A stretch of 64,000 nt of DNA from Imperialibacter sp040222815. Its GTDB lineage: Bacteria > Bacteroidota > Bacteroidia > Cytophagales > Cyclobacteriaceae. Where the stretch lies: NCBI RefSeq assembly GCF_040222815.1, contig NZ_JAVKCH010000001.1:124001-188000 (forward strand), written 5' to 3'. The notes beneath the pieces were generated by a model. It was not told where the DNA came from and did not search any database. It saw only the letters and a list, made by a program, of their open reading frames with translations. Shown piece by piece: positions 62,173 to 64,000 of this stretch (position 1 is its first letter; each line of letters begins with the position of its first letter). The position numbers were made by a program, and so were the translations under genes.

Positions 62173-63217
62173 GTTGAATGGCCAGGTTTACACAATATAA
62201 CTCATTGTCGTTATCCACTACCAACTCATGCTTGCCAGGGTAAATAAGGTTCAGCCTTTTCTTGATCAGCTCATTGCCAAGGCCGCCGTGTGGCTGGGCA
62301 GGCAATTTTGAGTCGTATTTATTGCTGCAGGTCAGCCGAACCCAGGTGTCATCAATGGCGATGTGTACGGTAATGGCATTCTCCACTTTTTTGTTGGTGG
62401 TATGCTTAAAAGCGTTTTCGACAAAGGGAATAAACACCATGGGGGCAATCAACTTGTCGTCAACCGTGCCTGTTATCGAAAAGTGGACATAGGTTTCATT
62501 GGCCGTCCTTATTTTTTGCAGGGCAATGTACTTTTCCATGTATTCGATTTCCTTCGAAAGCGGGATTTTATCGGCCCGGGTTTCGTACAGCACAAACCGG
62601 ATAATGTCGGACAGCTTGTTCAAATAGTCGGAGGCCAGCACGGCGTCTTTCAGTATCAGCGAATCGATATTGTTGATGGTGTTAAAGAAAAGGTGGGGAT
62701 CAAACTGGTTTTTAATCAGTTGCAGCTCCATCTCGTGGTTTTTCTCCCGCAAAGCCTCCTTCAGTTTGATCTCATTGAACCAGGTAACAAATCCCTTCAT
62801 CACCAGGGCCACGCCTCCGCTCACCAGGCCAATGACCGTCATGACCACGATGGTTTGAAACGCTGTAGACCTGCCGTGCCGTCCTCCTTCATCCATATCC
62901 TCAATGCGACCCGTCTCAATAAAAAAGCGGATTAAAATATAGCTCACAACACCCGCCAGGATGGCCATCAGCAACCCGATAAAAATGGCTTGAAGAATTT
63001 TCTTCTTCTGAAGGTAGCCGGGAAACAGGAAATAGTAGTAGGAGTAGAAGCACAGGGCGGAAGGCACGGCAGCAAAAAGCAGCACGCTGTACAGCGCATT
63101 CATCAGACGACCTACATCATGATGGCTCCGATAATACAGGCCCAGTGCTATAAACACCAGCAGGAAGTAGCAGGCCCAAAAGCCCACATGAAGCAAAATG
63201 ACAAAGGGTCGTTTCAT
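62165..63217 (-). CDS. LytS-type sensor histidine kinase
   Basis: 350 residues. Four membrane segments in the first 145 residues are followed by the kinase core. Phospho-acceptor His175 is in NQFDPHLFFNTI, a variant of the usual NPHFLFN; the ATP-binding part has FIPFVENAFKHT and GGLGNELIKKRL. No periplasmic sensor domain is present, so the signal is probably sensed within the membrane. It is the first gene of the pair with the LytTR regulator. Confidence 0.92.
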   Translation of the reverse strand: MKRPFVILLHVGFWACYFLLVFIALGLYYRSHHDVGRLMNALYSVLLFAAVPSALCFYSYYYFLFPGYLQKKKILQAIFIGLLMAILAGVVSYILIRFFIETGRIEDMDEGGRHGRSTAFQTIVVMTVIGLVSGGVALVMKGFVTWFNEIKLKEALREKNHEMELQLIKNQFDPHLFFNTINNIDSLILKDAVLASDYLNKLSDIIRFVLYETRADKIPLSKEIEYMEKYIALQKIRTANETYVHFSITGTVDDKLIAPMVFIPFVENAFKHTTNKKVENAITVHIAIDDTWVRLTCSNKYDSKLPAQPHGGLGNELIKKRLNLIYPGKHELVVDNDNELYCVNLAIQHG

Positions 63218-63436
63218 GGCGAAATGTAGCGAATAAAACGAGATTCAAAATCAAGTAGGGGTGGTGAAAAATGAGTTGGGGTTTGGGGGATGCAGCAAAG
63301 GATCTTGCCTGCGTTGACAGCATATATTGTTGAAATCCGGACCGAAGGGTAACACTCAAGTTATGTCCCAACCCTTCTTTTAGTGAAATGGTTATAAGAG
63401 ATTTATATATATTCAACTTCTAATAAATTCAAAGAA

Positions 63437-64000
63437 ATGAGCAGAATGAGACAGTTTTTTGTCAAATTGAACTTAAAGAAAAGAATATCAAAAAAGTTAA
63501 AGTCGGTAAAGGGAAGTTTTTTTTATCTCATTTATAGAGCAAGAAGATTTGATTGGATAAATTTTGCATTGATTGCACTTGCCTTAACAGTCTCACTTTT
63601 GATGTTTTATTTCTTCTGGGTGAAGTGTTTTATTGGATTTGATCATAAATCTATCCTATCAAATCTACTAACAGTAAACGGAGTATTCTCAGCTATTTTA
63701 ATTACATACTTATTCACACGAATAACTTGGGCAAAAGATCGAAAGTTGGAAACAAGAGAAGAAGCGATCAGAATATCCCGGAAAATAACAGAGTTTAGAA
63801 GAATCCTTAAGGTACTCACAGATTATTACAATGTATGGGTCAATCAAGATCGACATTCCAAATCGTTGCTTGACCATGGCAAATTCGGAAAAATTGATTT
63901 TTATGACTTTAGATTGTATCTAATTACCGATAGCAAAAAGAATGAGCTTTTTGATGAACTCTATAACCATGACGATTTTTCTGAAGGAGTTTCGATGACA
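63437..64000 (+). CDS. partial hypothetical membrane protein, AT-rich, runs off window
   Basis: The frame is open from the ATG at 63437 to the right edge (188 codons). A basic N-terminus (VKLNLKKRISKKLKSVKG) is followed by two membrane segments (about 41-62 and 76-95) and a charged cytoplasmic part (WAKDRKLETREEAIRIS, FRRILKVLTDYYN). No family was recognised; it resembles two-helix membrane proteins seen near defence loci, which is only an impression. The DNA is clearly more AT-rich than all neighbours, suggesting recent transfer. Confidence 0.7.
   Translation, partial: MSRMRQFFVKLNLKKRISKKLKSVKGSFFYLIYRARRFDWINFALIALALTVSLLMFYFFWVKCFIGFDHKSILSNLLTVNGVFSAILITYLFTRITWAKDRKLETREEAIRISRKITEFRRILKVLTDYYNVWVNQDRHSKSLLDHGKFGKIDFYDFRLYLITDSKKNELFDELYNHDDFSEGVSMT

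Overview
The window comes from a chromosome of Bacteroidota, most likely the Cytophagales side of the phylum. The evidence is two SusC/SusD outer-membrane pairs, one behind an ECF sigma/FecR pair; a type IX secretion C-terminal domain; LytS/LytTR two-component pairs; lipobox lipoproteins; and promoters of the Bacteroidota type (TTTG-N19-TAnnTTTG). Family level is a guess. No rRNA, tRNA, CRISPR array or intact insertion sequence was seen.

Layout. 1-7.4 kb (minus strand): an export-type ABC operon (ATPase, permease fused to a dead M1-peptidase-like region and a golvesin-like domain, TolC-like protein), then a YtrA-type operon (ATPase, permease, GntR regulator, DUF2807-like protein). 7.4-8.7 kb: a non-coding repeat array. 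8.9-18 kb: thioredoxin, then an ECF sigma/FecR/SusC/SusD locus with a Tat-exported enolase-superfamily enzyme. 18.3-29.2 kb: DJ-1-like protein, AraC regulator, M13, AstE-like and M14 metalloenzymes, an SDR, TcdA and a TatD-like hydrolase. 29.7-37.2 kb: SusC, SusD, a PI-PLC-like enzyme and a PhoX-like phosphatase, which together suggest uptake and cleavage of a phosphorylated or phospholipid-like substrate. 37.2-42.1 kb: mostly hypothetical proteins, including an M15-like peptidase and a Vms1-type (bVLRF1) release-factor-like protein.

42.1-47.3 kb is the most interesting stretch. A Fur-type regulator faces an operon of a Tat-exported FAD oxidoreductase, a small ferredoxin-fold-like protein and a methyltransferase, with two copies of a TTGC...GCAA palindrome between them, one over the -33 box. 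Beside it is an operon of protoglobin, DUF2024, a thioredoxin-like protein and a MarR regulator with a C-terminal four-cysteine cluster; its promoter overlaps a 21-bp palindrome. This looks like a self-regulated gas or redox stress module. The same stretch holds two single-base frameshifts and a remnant of a duplicated gene.

47.3-64 kb: a large T9SS-secreted protein, a SPOR protein, a class II Fic protein followed by tandem palindromes, an Asp-box lipoprotein, a LytS/LytTR pair divergent from two tandem beta-propeller paralogues, a medium-chain reductase, a DUF4386 protein, a beta-barrel protein, a second LytS/LytTR pair and, at the right edge, a partial AT-rich membrane protein that looks newly acquired.
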